Below, piece after piece: positions 32,983-42,100 of a stretch of 64,000 nt of DNA; the first letter of the stretch is position 1; every line of letters starts with the position of its first letter. A program made the translations under genes and the position numbers. Under the pieces are notes generated by a model. That model made no database searches. It had not been told where the DNA came from and was given only the letters and a program-made list of their open reading frames with translations. Source of the DNA: Adlercreutzia sp. ZJ304 (GTDB lineage Bacteria; Actinomycetota; Coriobacteriia; Coriobacteriales; Eggerthellaceae). The stretch covers positions 112,110-176,109 of the forward strand of contig NZ_JAAKEG010000006.1 in the NCBI RefSeq assembly GCF_011039075.1. Reading direction: 5' to 3'.

Positions 32983-33653
32983 ATGACATACCCTATGCCA
33001 CGGCGCGTTTTGATAAACTCTTCGCCAACGCCCAAATCTGAAAGCACCCTGCGCAGGCGATTTATGTTTACGGTCAGCGTATTGTCGTCTATAAAAGAAT
33101 CTGATTCCCAGAGATGCACCATCAGTTGTTGGCGACTAACCACCTGCCCGGCGTTGCGCATTAGCATCTGCAATATACGCAGTTCATTGCGGGTAAGCTC
33201 CGCCCGCTTGCTGCCAAATATCACCGTTCCAGAAGCCTCATCTAACTGCAATCCGTCGTGCTCTAGCACAGGTAAAGCAGAAGCTGAACTACGGCGAAGA
33301 ACACCTTGAATGCGCGCTATCAGAGTGGCTGGTCTATAAGGTTTCGTTACGTAGTCGTCGGCACCTAGCCCCAGCGCCATCACTTCGTCAAATTCGTTCT
33401 CTGACGATGTAAGCATTATTATTGGAACCGCAGATTTAGCACGTATATCGCGGCATACTTGGTGCCCATCGGCACCGGGCAGTTTTAGATCTAGAACAAC
33501 GCAGTCGGCATTGGCTTGTAAGGCGCGCGCCGCCGCGCAAGAAAAATCTTCACAATGTGCAGTTGTAAAACCCTGCAATTCCAGCAGCCGCTCTAATTCG
33601 TCTCGCAGCGCGGTATCGTCTTCTATCACATAAATGTGCGCCATTTTAGCCAT
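32979..33653 (-). CDS. OmpR/BceR-type response regulator
   Basis: 224 aa. Receiver domain with acidic pair (VIEDD), phosphoacceptor Asp in CVVLDLKLPG (about 53), switch TSS and Lys in YVTKPY; then a winged-helix OmpR domain ending VSRQQLMVHLWESDSFIDDN, TVNINRLRRVL and KTRRGIGYVI. ATG 33653 or ATG 33644 (MAHIYV) could start it. It begins 12 bases after the lipase stop, so lipase and two-component genes appear co-transcribed. Confidence 0.93.
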   Translation of the reverse strand: MAKMAHIYVIEDDTALRDELERLLELQGFTTAHCEDFSCAAARALQANADCVVLDLKLPGADGHQVCRDIRAKSAVPIIMLTSSENEFDEVMALGLGADDYVTKPYRPATLIARIQGVLRRSSASALPVLEHDGLQLDEASGTVIFGSKRAELTRNELRILQMLMRNAGQVVSRQQLMVHLWESDSFIDDNTLTVNINRLRRVLSDLGVGEEFIKTRRGIGYVI

Positions 33654-33664
33654 TCTATCGCTGT

Positions 33665-35557
33665 CTATTCGAACACAGCCACTAACGATCGGTTTTCCGC
33701 TACTCGTATGCGAAAATCGCGCGACGTATTCAGCGGCTCTGCCACCTTCGGATTGCGACCATCGGCATACCATCCCTTAAACGTAGAACCGCGCCCCTCG
33801 AATGCGCGCACAACTGCCCAATCGCCTGCTGTAAGGCACTCGGCACCTACCGCGTCGCAGCGCTTTCCTCCTTGCGTGCTAACACTTGCGCTCAAATTGC
33901 AACCGATATCAGTGTGACGAACCTCGGCTTTAGGTGCCAGCTCAGACCATGCAATAGTTGCTCCCGCGCCTATCTTTAGTGGACCATACTCATCTTGGCT
34001 GAGTGTGCGACCCATAGCATCTTGGCACGCCACAGTAACGCCAAACGAATGCCCGTCGCGGTCGCGCAGTTCTATACAGTAATCGTCTAAACTGCCATCC
34101 GCCATCCAAACACTTGCCGCGCATGTGTCGGAATCATAGTAGACCGGCAGCGCACCCTGCACATCTTTCACGCGCTCGACCGACCCCTTCCACACAGAAG
34201 CAAGTTTTTTACCGGACGCATCTTTAACTACCACATCAACTTCGCCATAAGCGGTAAAGCATGTCATGCGCGCATCTGCACTAGCCGGCAAATTCAGCCC
34301 CGCCTCAGCTGCAGCCATCATGCACGCCAAATAGCCCTCTTCACTATGGGTGCCCATTGTCTTGTTCGCCGGCACCGTATTCTTTAGGAAGTACTCCGCA
34401 AAACGCCGAAATGGACCGGGAGACAAACGCCCCATATTCAGCGACTCTTTAACAAAACGCGCCCCTTTGCTATGCCCCATTTCCGTAAAAATTTGAAAGT
34501 ACTGCGCGAATGTTTTGCGCCCGAATTTCGTTTGACGCACTTTTGTATATGCAGTCGTCAGCGTGGGGCTTACGCTGGCAATATCGCGCACCAAACGAGC
34601 AGTTGGTCCAATGCTGTCAAATGTTGGGCGCTCGGTTTCAGCGAATTGCTCGAACAGCTGCGCAGCACGTTTGTAATATTCTTCAGTACCGCCCAAACAC
34701 ATGCGCTGCGCCGGCAAGTACATCGTTTTTCCGAAACGGCGAAAACCCCAATGTTCCAGCGGAAGCCGCGGAACGTAATCGCGCGGGTCTATTATGTTGA
34801 AGATGTTGTTGAAGCGCGCATCTTCCGCATCGGTGCGGCGCGTAACCGGCGGAGTTGCGAAAGCGTACACAAACACCTGCGCAGGGTCGAATTCGTCAGA
34901 CTCGCACATATACGAACCAATTATGTTGGCAACTGCACCGCCTCTGCTGTGCCCTATAAGCCATATCTTCGCTTCGCTTGCAGATATTCCGCAGCGCTCA
35001 ATATAGTCAGCAAAGTTGCTATAAGCCTCTTCAGCTGCCGCATCAAAGCCTTCATGATATTCAACGTTGTAGTTGCCATCGGCTACCGCATCTGCCACGT
35101 TTGCATTGCTGCGCCACTCGCAAGTGCGCGATGTACCGCGTACTGCCGCCACCACAAGCGGCACTTGCTTGCCCGACGCACTTGGGCTTGGTATCAGCTG
35201 ATGCGCAAAAGCGTATGCAACTAAGTCTTTGTCGCGCTTGTAGTCTTCATCGTCTGTTTCGTTGCGATGCTTAAAGCTGCTTACATCTACATCTTGAAAA
35301 CCCAACGATTCCAGCGCACCCACAGCATAGCGAAAGTTATTACGCTGAGTATTGCGCACCATCGATGCCGCCACAGCCATACTGGTAACAGCCAATTGCG
35401 AATTGAAAGAGTCGCTACACGCATTGAACCAATCTGAATTCCAAGGCACTTCACAAATAGCCTCTATTTCATGACGCGCACGACCCGCATCATGCTTAAA
35501 AGGCGAGAGAAACTTTATCTGGCGCTTTTCCTGAATTTCAAATTGAGAAGATGCCAT
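33665..35557 (-). CDS. Class 3 lipase-like alpha/beta hydrolase with C-terminal B-repeat
   Basis: 630 aa. The nucleophile elbow GHSRGG has Ser at about residue 204, preceded by the strand AKIWLI; an acidic residue in NIIDPRDYVPRLP and a later His complete a lipase-3-like core. The last 75 residues (CNLSASVS... KGWYADGRN... ENRSLVAVF) form an InlB/Flg_new-like repeat of the kind used by the surface proteins further right. No signal peptide is seen with the chosen start (AGAGG before ATG 35557), so export is doubtful. It precedes the two-component genes by 11 bases, an unusual partner for a Bce module; it may act on lipid intermediates, which is a guess. Confidence 0.75.
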   Translation of the reverse strand: MASSQFEIQEKRQIKFLSPFKHDAGRARHEIEAICEVPWNSDWFNACSDSFNSQLAVTSMAVAASMVRNTQRNNFRYAVGALESLGFQDVDVSSFKHRNETDDEDYKRDKDLVAYAFAHQLIPSPSASGKQVPLVVAAVRGTSRTCEWRSNANVADAVADGNYNVEYHEGFDAAAEEAYSNFADYIERCGISASEAKIWLIGHSRGGAVANIIGSYMCESDEFDPAQVFVYAFATPPVTRRTDAEDARFNNIFNIIDPRDYVPRLPLEHWGFRRFGKTMYLPAQRMCLGGTEEYYKRAAQLFEQFAETERPTFDSIGPTARLVRDIASVSPTLTTAYTKVRQTKFGRKTFAQYFQIFTEMGHSKGARFVKESLNMGRLSPGPFRRFAEYFLKNTVPANKTMGTHSEEGYLACMMAAAEAGLNLPASADARMTCFTAYGEVDVVVKDASGKKLASVWKGSVERVKDVQGALPVYYDSDTCAASVWMADGSLDDYCIELRDRDGHSFGVTVACQDAMGRTLSQDEYGPLKIGAGATIAWSELAPKAEVRHTDIGCNLSASVSTQGGKRCDAVGAECLTAGDWAVVRAFEGRGSTFKGWYADGRNPKVAEPLNTSRDFRIRVAENRSLVAVFE

Positions 35558-35703
35558 ATTGCCTCTGCTTCCTAGAAAATTGTATGAAGTAAGCCTACCA
35601 CTTGTAAGCTGCATTCGTACTTCAGATATATTTCCTATGCAAAAGGCACGACCATGCCGTTCAACATATCAAGCGAAATTGTAAGCACGCCACCAAAAAA
35701 GCA

Positions 35704-35744
35704 AATAAAAAAAAGCGGAACCCTGCCGTATCTGGCAAGGTTCC
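35704..35744 (-). terminator. Terminator of htpG
   Basis: On the minus strand GGAACCTTGCC pairs with GGCAGGGTTCC across six bases, followed by GCTTTTTTTTATT. It lies about 135 bases after the htpG stop, beyond a repeat tract. Confidence 0.85.
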
Positions 35745-35771
35745 AACATTAAAAACAACGTGCAGTAGTGC

Positions 35772-35878
35772 ACCTGCGTAATTTACGCCTGCGAAACGCA
35801 CCTGCGAAACGCGCCTGCGAAACGCGCTTGTGCAATTTACGCCTGCGAAACGCGCCCGCGCGATTTACGCCACGCAAT
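35772..35878. repeat. Degenerate short tandem repeats behind htpG
   Basis: About five copies of a CCTGCGAAACGC-like 12-15-base unit, alternating with AATTTACGC, fill the space between the htpG stop and its terminator. The tract would lie in the 3' UTR of the htpG mRNA. Confidence 0.7.
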
Positions 35879-37858
35879 TTACTTCATAAGGGCGCTTATT
35901 GCTTGGGCGAATGCCAGCGGATCGTCTATAGGCAAACCTTCTACAAGCATAGCCTGATCGTACAAAATGCTGGTGTAAGTTTTCACCTTGCCGGAATCGC
36001 CGCCTTCTTGCGCAGCTTTCAGAACCTCAAACACCGGATGCTTTGCATTCACTTCCATTACTACCTGCGCCTCGGGAACGCCCTCTTGGCTGCCGGGCTG
36101 ACTTTTCAGCATTTGCGACATCTGAAGACTAACCGCACCCTCGGTGGTAAGCACCACAGGCGCATCGGTTAGGCGCGTAGACACTACTACTTTCTGCACT
36201 TTGCCATCTAGCGCCTCGCGCATCGCATCAAACAGCGACGCATTCTGCTCGGTGGCTTCCTCAGCTTCTTTCTTCTCTTCCTCGGTGGTAAGACCCAAAT
36301 CTTCGCCGCCAACATTCTTTAGCTGCCACATGGTTGGGGCTTCGTCGCCCTCGCCGGTGCCCGGCTCTTCAAATGCACCCAGCGCCATCATGCAGAATTC
36401 GTCCACATTTTCGTCGCACAGCAACACGTCGTAGCCTTTTGCAAGCACCGTGGTAACTATGGGCATTTGCGCCAAGCGCTCACGCGAATCGCCCGCAGCG
36501 AAGAAAATGGAGTCTTGACCTTCGGGTGCCGCCGACACATATTCAGCCAGCGTTACCATGCGCTTTTCCTTAGCCGACCAGAAAATTAACAAGTCAGCCA
36601 GCACATCGCGCGCCTGCCCATACGTTGAATACAGGCCGTATTTCATGGTGCGCCCAAATTCCTTGAAGAAGCCCTCGTATGCCTCGCGATTGTCAGACAG
36701 CATGTTCGCAAGCTCGGTCTTAACCTTCTTTTCCAAGCGACGAGCAATAGCACGCAACTGCCCGTTGTGTTGCAGCGTTTCGCGGCTAATATTCAGCGTA
36801 AGGTCAGCCGAATCTACCACGCCACGCATAAAGCTAAAGTAGTCGGGCACAAGCTCTTCGCACTTATCCATAATAAGCACGCCGCTGCTATACAGCGCCA
36901 GCCCCTTCTTGTAATCCTTCGACCACATGTCCCACGGCGCGTGCGCCGGCACAAACATCAGCGCATCGTATGTAAGCGTGCCCTCTGCATGCAGGCTCAT
37001 GGTGCGCAACGGGTCTTCAAAATCGTGGAAGTCGGTCTTGTAAAATTCGTTGTATTCCTCTTGGCTGACCTCAGATTTCTTGCGTTTCCAAATTGGAATC
37101 ATGGAGTTGATTGTTTCCAGCTCAGTGTAGTTTTCAAACTGAGGCTTGTAGTCATCGCCCGCATCGTCTGGCTTCGGAAGTTCGCGGCTCTTAGTTACTT
37201 CCATCTGAATTGGGTAGCGCACATAGTTACTGTAGCGCTTGATAAGCTCGGTTAGACCGTATTCGGTGGCGAAAGTACCATAGCGCTCGTCGTCTGAGTC
37301 GTCTTTCAGGAACACTATTACGTCGGTGCCGTGTTCGGCGCGCTCGGCTGGCTCTATGGTGTAGCCATCTACGCCGTCGCTTTCCCAAGCCCACGCCTCG
37401 TCGGAGCCGAACGCGCGAGACACCACTCGCACGCGCTTGCCAACCATAAATGCGCTGTAAAAGCCAACACCAAACTGACCGATTATGTCTACATCGGTCA
37501 TATCGGCAAGACCCTTACCGCCATCCGCTTCACCTTCGCCAGCAGCTTGTTCGGTCTTAAATTCGAACGAATCGCTATGTGCAATTGTGCCCAAATTCTT
37601 GTCTAGGTCGTCTTTGTCCATGCCGATGCCGTTATCTGACACGGTAACGGTGCGTTCGTCTTTGTTATAGCCCACCAAAATTGCCAAATCGGCACGATTT
37701 ATTTTGCACGAATCGTCGGTTAAGCTGCGGAAATACAGCTTATCCACCGCATCTGACGCATTCGAAATAAGCTCGCGCAAGAATATCTCGCGATTCGTAT
37801 ATATGCTGTTAATCATAAGATCGAGCAGCTTTTTACTCTCGGTTTTGAATTTCCTCAT
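35879..37858 (-). CDS. htpG: Molecular chaperone HtpG (Hsp90)
   Basis: 659 aa. N-terminal GHKL ATPase with FLRELISNASDAVDK, DNGIGM and GQFGVGFYSAF; middle domain with the catalytic Arg region (NISRETLQHN); C-terminal dimerisation domain with an acidic, glutamate-rich insert (TTEEEKKEAEEATEQN) near residue 535. Length is a little over the usual 620-640. AAAGG lies upstream of ATG. A perfect CIRCE element 50 bases upstream puts it under HrcA control, which is not the rule for htpG. Confidence 0.96.
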   Translation of the reverse strand: MRKFKTESKKLLDLMINSIYTNREIFLRELISNASDAVDKLYFRSLTDDSCKINRADLAILVGYNKDERTVTVSDNGIGMDKDDLDKNLGTIAHSDSFEFKTEQAAGEGEADGGKGLADMTDVDIIGQFGVGFYSAFMVGKRVRVVSRAFGSDEAWAWESDGVDGYTIEPAERAEHGTDVIVFLKDDSDDERYGTFATEYGLTELIKRYSNYVRYPIQMEVTKSRELPKPDDAGDDYKPQFENYTELETINSMIPIWKRKKSEVSQEEYNEFYKTDFHDFEDPLRTMSLHAEGTLTYDALMFVPAHAPWDMWSKDYKKGLALYSSGVLIMDKCEELVPDYFSFMRGVVDSADLTLNISRETLQHNGQLRAIARRLEKKVKTELANMLSDNREAYEGFFKEFGRTMKYGLYSTYGQARDVLADLLIFWSAKEKRMVTLAEYVSAAPEGQDSIFFAAGDSRERLAQMPIVTTVLAKGYDVLLCDENVDEFCMMALGAFEEPGTGEGDEAPTMWQLKNVGGEDLGLTTEEEKKEAEEATEQNASLFDAMREALDGKVQKVVVSTRLTDAPVVLTTEGAVSLQMSQMLKSQPGSQEGVPEAQVVMEVNAKHPVFEVLKAAQEGGDSGKVKTYTSILYDQAMLVEGLPIDDPLAFAQAISALMK

Positions 37859-37907
37859 CGTCTGCCTTTCAGCTTTAGAATTTCTACTCTATATTGTTTT
37901 CCGCATT

Positions 37908-37934
37908 TTAGCACTCTAACGCCTAGAGTGCTAA
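37908..37934. promoter_or_regulatory. CIRCE element (HrcA operator)
   Basis: TTAGCACTC-N9-GAGTGCTAA, a perfect match to the CIRCE consensus, 50 bases before the htpG start on the minus strand. Confidence 0.93.
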
Positions 37935-38087
37935 TTCCGCATTGCGATATCGCCCAGCAAACGGCTAGATTGCAATACAGTAACGGTGGTGCAGGCAGGC
38001 GCTTGCGCACTTAGGTGCCCCCTAGAATGAAGTCGTGTCAATACAGTGTTTCAAACGACCGCAAAGCAAAATGAAAGGGGCACTTCC

Positions 38088-38552
38088 ATGAAGGGCAACA
38101 CAAAGCTTGTTAATAAACTGAACGACCTTCTAGCGGACGAATTAACCGCCATCAACCAGTACATGCTGCACGCCGAAATGTGCGAGGACTGGGGCTATAC
38201 GAAGCTATCCCAGAATTTCAAAACCCGCGCAATTACCGAAATGCATCATGCCGAAAAGCTGATGGAGCGTATTTTGTTCCTAGAAGGCAAACCCATCGTT
38301 TCTAATCTGAACGAAATGCACATTGGTGCCACCGTGCCAGATCAGGTAGACAACGACCACGATCTGGAAGAACACACAATTAAAAACTACAACGACGCCA
38401 TAAAGATGGCTAGCGAAGTTGGCGACAACGCAACGCGCGACGTTCTGAAGGATATTCTGATGGACGAAGATCGCCACGCAGATGAACTGGAAGAATTACA
38501 GGATCAGATGGAGCAGATGTCTCTGCAAATATTCCTGTCCACCCAAGTGTAG
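38088..38552 (+). CDS. bfr: Bacterioferritin
   Basis: 154 aa four-helix ferritin. Ferroxidase ligands are visible: Glu in ADELTAINQY (about 17), Glu and His in EMHHAEKL (about 50 and 53), Glu in helix C, and Glu with His in DEDRHADEL (about 127-130). It stores iron, with haem at the subunit interface in typical members (a Met near 52 would be the ligand; EMHHAEKLMER has one a few residues on). ATG 38088 with AAAGGGG is used; the frame extends to 38046 without support. Confidence 0.94.
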   Translation: MKGNTKLVNKLNDLLADELTAINQYMLHAEMCEDWGYTKLSQNFKTRAITEMHHAEKLMERILFLEGKPIVSNLNEMHIGATVPDQVDNDHDLEEHTIKNYNDAIKMASEVGDNATRDVLKDILMDEDRHADELEELQDQMEQMSLQIFLSTQV

Positions 38553-38581
38553 GGCTAGCGTCGCACGTTTGCGCAGTCCGT

Positions 38582-38800
38582 TTATGTGGCGCACACAGCC
38601 CGCGGCACACAACGTGTAGTGCGCAGCCCGCGACACACAACCCGCAATGTACAACGTGCGGTGCGCAGCCCGCGACACACAACCCGCAATGTACAACGTG
38701 CGGTGCGCAGCCCGCGGCGCATCATCTCATTGATGTCGATGGTCCCATCCTCGCGAAATGGAAGGTTTTCGAGCGTTCCTTTATCCTGTAAAGTGTCCAT
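38582..38800 (-). CDS. 72-aa hypothetical protein whose C-terminus is a 14-residue repeat
   Basis: ATG 38800 with AAAGGCAACGG upstream; begins MDTLQDKGTLENLPFRED, then DGTIDINEMMRRG, which is protein-like. From there on it is encoded by the 42-bp minisatellite, giving 14-residue repeats GLRTARCTLRVVCR and end stop at 38582. The real protein may have ended in another way before the repeat arose. Converges on bfr, 29 bases from its stop. Family not recognised. Confidence 0.4.
   Translation of the reverse strand: MDTLQDKGTLENLPFREDGTIDINEMMRRGLRTARCTLRVVCRGLRTARCTLRVVCRGLRTTRCVPRAVCAT
38588..38720. repeat. 42-bp minisatellite
   Basis: Two nearly perfect 42-base units begin at 38621 and 38663 (GCGCAGCCCGCGACACACAA...), with a partial unit before (about 38591) and after (38705). 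GC-rich tract just downstream of bfr. Confidence 0.85.
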
Positions 38801-38925
38801 GGTGGCCGTTGCCTTTCTGCTGAATCGGTTACTTTCACAAAAACGATTCTAGGCAATGGTCACTTCTATCTCAAAGTGACTCCTGACACCAACTTTCGGC
38901 ACACGATCAAAATTTTCCGAAAAAA

Positions 38926-39068
38926 TGGTCAAAACTTCCGACTTTCCATGGTGAAAAACGTGAAATTCTGCCTACTAGTACACTGGCATCTCCTGTTTGC
39001 CCAGTGTTCTCCACAATTCAGGTTGGCTATGCGGCATGCCAACCATGGAAAGCCGGAAGTTTTGACCA
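38926..39068. repeat. 143-bp inverted-repeat element, copy B
   Basis: Same ends as copy A (TGGTCAAAACTTCCG / CGGAAGTTTTGACCA, inverted repeat about 26 bases with one mismatch) and exactly the same length. Interior also has GTTTGCCCAGTGT and CTCCACAATTCAGGT in the same order; inner hairpin ACACTGG/CCAGTGT is kept by compensating changes. Located between the minisatellite and the terminator of the giant adhesin. Confidence 0.85.
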
Positions 39069-39104
39069 TTTCTCTGTCGGTTTTTGCCTAATTGGCTAGA
39101 AAAG

Positions 39105-39142
39105 AGGCTTACGCAAGCTTTGGGGTTCGCTTGCGTAAGCCT
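39105..39142 (-). terminator. Terminator of the giant adhesin gene
   Basis: AGGCTTACGCAAGC and GCTTGCGTAAGCCT pair perfectly over 14 bases with a 10-base loop; on the minus strand CTCTTTTCT follows. 37 bases after the stop. Confidence 0.85.
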
Positions 39143-39178
39143 TTGAGTTTAGAGTCTGCAATACTGATTACTAATTTA

Positions 39179-42100
39179 CTAATCGCGCGGCTTACGAGCG
39201 TGAACGCGACGGTTCTTGCGACTGTTCGTAAGCACAAGCACCGCAGTCGCCCCACACGCCACCGCCAAAAGTGCACACATAAGAGCTGCGTTCATATCGC
39301 CTGTCTTCGCAAGCTGGCTTAAAGCGCCGCCCAAAGTGCTTGGCACGCGAACAAACTTATTGCCGGAACCAGACGATACAATCGGCGTAAATGTAACCTC
39401 TAGCGTATGCGTATTGCCCGCCTTTTCATCCTTGGCTTTGTAAACATACTTAGTAGAACTGTAGAATTGCGATATTCCATCTACGGAAATTGACGAAACC
39501 GTATACCCAGTATCGGGCATGAAATTGTACTCGGCATCTGCCGTTAAGTCGTAAGCCATAGTCCCCGACGGGCTTACCGTACCATGCCCGGTAGAAGACG
39601 CCGTTATCTGATACTTTTGGTCTTTGCCGACATTACCGCCGCTACCACCGCTGCCGCCATCGCCGCTGCTGCTGCCACCACTACTGCTGCTTTCGTCGCG
39701 CATAAAAGAGTAACTAATTGTCGGGTTCGCTTTTGTAGTGCGCAAGCGCGTAACGGCGGCCGTCTCAGATTCTGCCGCATAAGCTTTTTGCTTGAAACAA
39801 CCCTCATCTATTACGCCGGGATCTATAACCTCAAAACCATCCAGTTCAACGCTTTTCACCTTATAGCCTGCATCGGCAACGGCCTCAATAGATATCTCCT
39901 GCCCAATAGAGACGGGAATGTTCTCGCCATGACGCATAACATGACGATATATCTTGCCGTCAACCACGCGCGTTACTACCAAATAGCCGCTGTCTGTTTG
40001 CGTGCGAACATTGGCAAGATTGTCGAAGTAAAACACATCGGCTGGCGAATTTTTATCGGTGGCATTTACGCTAACCTGAGGCACACTTCCGTCGGCACCA
40101 GCCACTACGTTCCAAGTAAACGAATCATCTGCCGGATTGTATTCCAAATTCGCATCTGGATGCGCACCGTTAAAGCTGTCCACCGCACCTTGAATTATCT
40201 TGTCTGCATCCTCGCTGCTGGTGCCGCTAGGTATTTCAGGCACAACAAATACATTGTCGCCAATCTGAATCTTCGTTATATCTTCGCCGGTAGCCGGTGT
40301 AGCCGTCATGTTAATAGTGTCGCCCGGAGCAACATATGCATCGCTTCCCGAAGGCTTAACCGATGCGCCTCCGCTAGACTCAACTTCAACCTTTGAAATT
40401 GAATCTTTATCGTATATGCAGCTATCTGCGCTCTTCTTAATAACAACATTCAGTACAGTGTCTTCGCGAATATCGTTTACAAGCACATACTTGTAGGGCT
40501 GCGCTGCATCGCGGGCACCTTCAAGCCCTGTGCCACCTATGTCCATTATCGGAAGCGGAGTTGTCTTGCCCGCAGAAGAAACATTTGCAGAAACCACTTC
40601 ATAGCCATCGTTTGGCATTATGTAGAACTTCTTGGAAGAGCCTTTGGGCAAACTTGCATAAGTAGGCGACACACGGCAGAAGTTTGCGCTGCCAGCACTT
40701 GAATCTTGTATGCGCACGTCTACATTTACGTCTGCATCCGGCTCGAAGTAAGACGAGCCATCCGTATTGGCGAACTCAGCCACAAATCTTAAATCTTGCG
40801 AAACGGCAGGCACAGTGTAGCTAAGCCCAACCACTCCACTAGTAACATCTGTTTGCTCACCTGCCGCATGCACAACAAGTCGTTTCAGAAGCGCTCCATT
40901 GTCAGGCTGAAGCGTGAACGTAAAGGGCTTGCCATTTGCAACCTGAACACACCCCGCCGGATACACATTGCCGGGTCCATTAGCAGAAACGCTAACTGCG
41001 TGGTTCGTATAACTAGGCACAGTTTCGCCCGCACCCACAGGCTTAAACACCGCAAACACGTCCATGTTGGAAGACACTTCGCGCAGCGTGAATGAATTCC
41101 CGTCAACAGCAATTGGGTTTTTAGTGCCATTCTTCATAAGCACATACGCACCATCAACTTTGTAGCCCTCATCTGGAATTAGCGTGAAAGTCTGCGCCGC
41201 ATGCGCTCGCACAACATTCGTGCCCGCTGGCGACACAGCACCACCGCTGCCCTCAACACCAGCGTTCACAATATATGACACATCTTCATTTATTTCAGCA
41301 TTATCAAGCCCAGTGTTAGGAAGTAACGCTGCCTCAAATTCTGCAACTAGCCTGTATGTGCCACTACCGCGATAAGCAAGCGGAACGCGAACACCAGATT
41401 CGCCCGCTTCGGGCGCATAAGTGCTGCCTACACGTGAACCTGCTTCATCTATAAAGTACGCCTGTTTAACAGCAAAACCATGATTTGGCAGCACCTCAGC
41501 TGATTGCGCCGCGCCCGATTTTACGAACACAACCCCACTGGGACTAGCATAGCCCTTACCAGAGCCACCAAGCGTTAAGTCGTAAGCTGTGAAGTTCTCA
41601 ACCGCCTGAGTGTCGCTAACAAACACCGCCACCACAGAGTGGTCAGCCTGAATATTTGCGAACGTGTATTGCCCGCGCGCCACATCGGCTGCACTTACGT
41701 ATTCGCCAGCCAAAACGTTGCCGTCGGAATCGACCGTTCCATCAATTGCAAGGTAACTTAGCTTGTGTCCCGCATTTGCTTTCGCGGTGAACACAAGATT
41801 TGCGCCAGCATTCACCAGCGTGTCGCCCGCAGGCGTTATGGTGCCACCACCAACAGCCTGCGCTTTTACGGTGAACTTTTCGTATTCGGGAAGTTGCTCA
41901 GCTTCGCTACCAGATGCTGAATTGAACACAACCAGCACACGCATGTCGCACGATATGTTGCTAAGCGAATAGCTGCCGGCAACTTGGCGCAAGTCGCTGT
42001 GGTCAGAAGCATCGAAAATTGACGCTTGCCCAACCTTTATATAAGTAGCGCATCCACTTTCCGGGAAGAACGAGAACGCCTGCGCGCCGCCTGCCGGCAC

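Noticed and set aside
38588..38720. Possible CRISPR array in the 42-bp repeats
   Set aside because: Units are directly adjacent without unique spacers, and no cas gene is nearby; it is a minisatellite.
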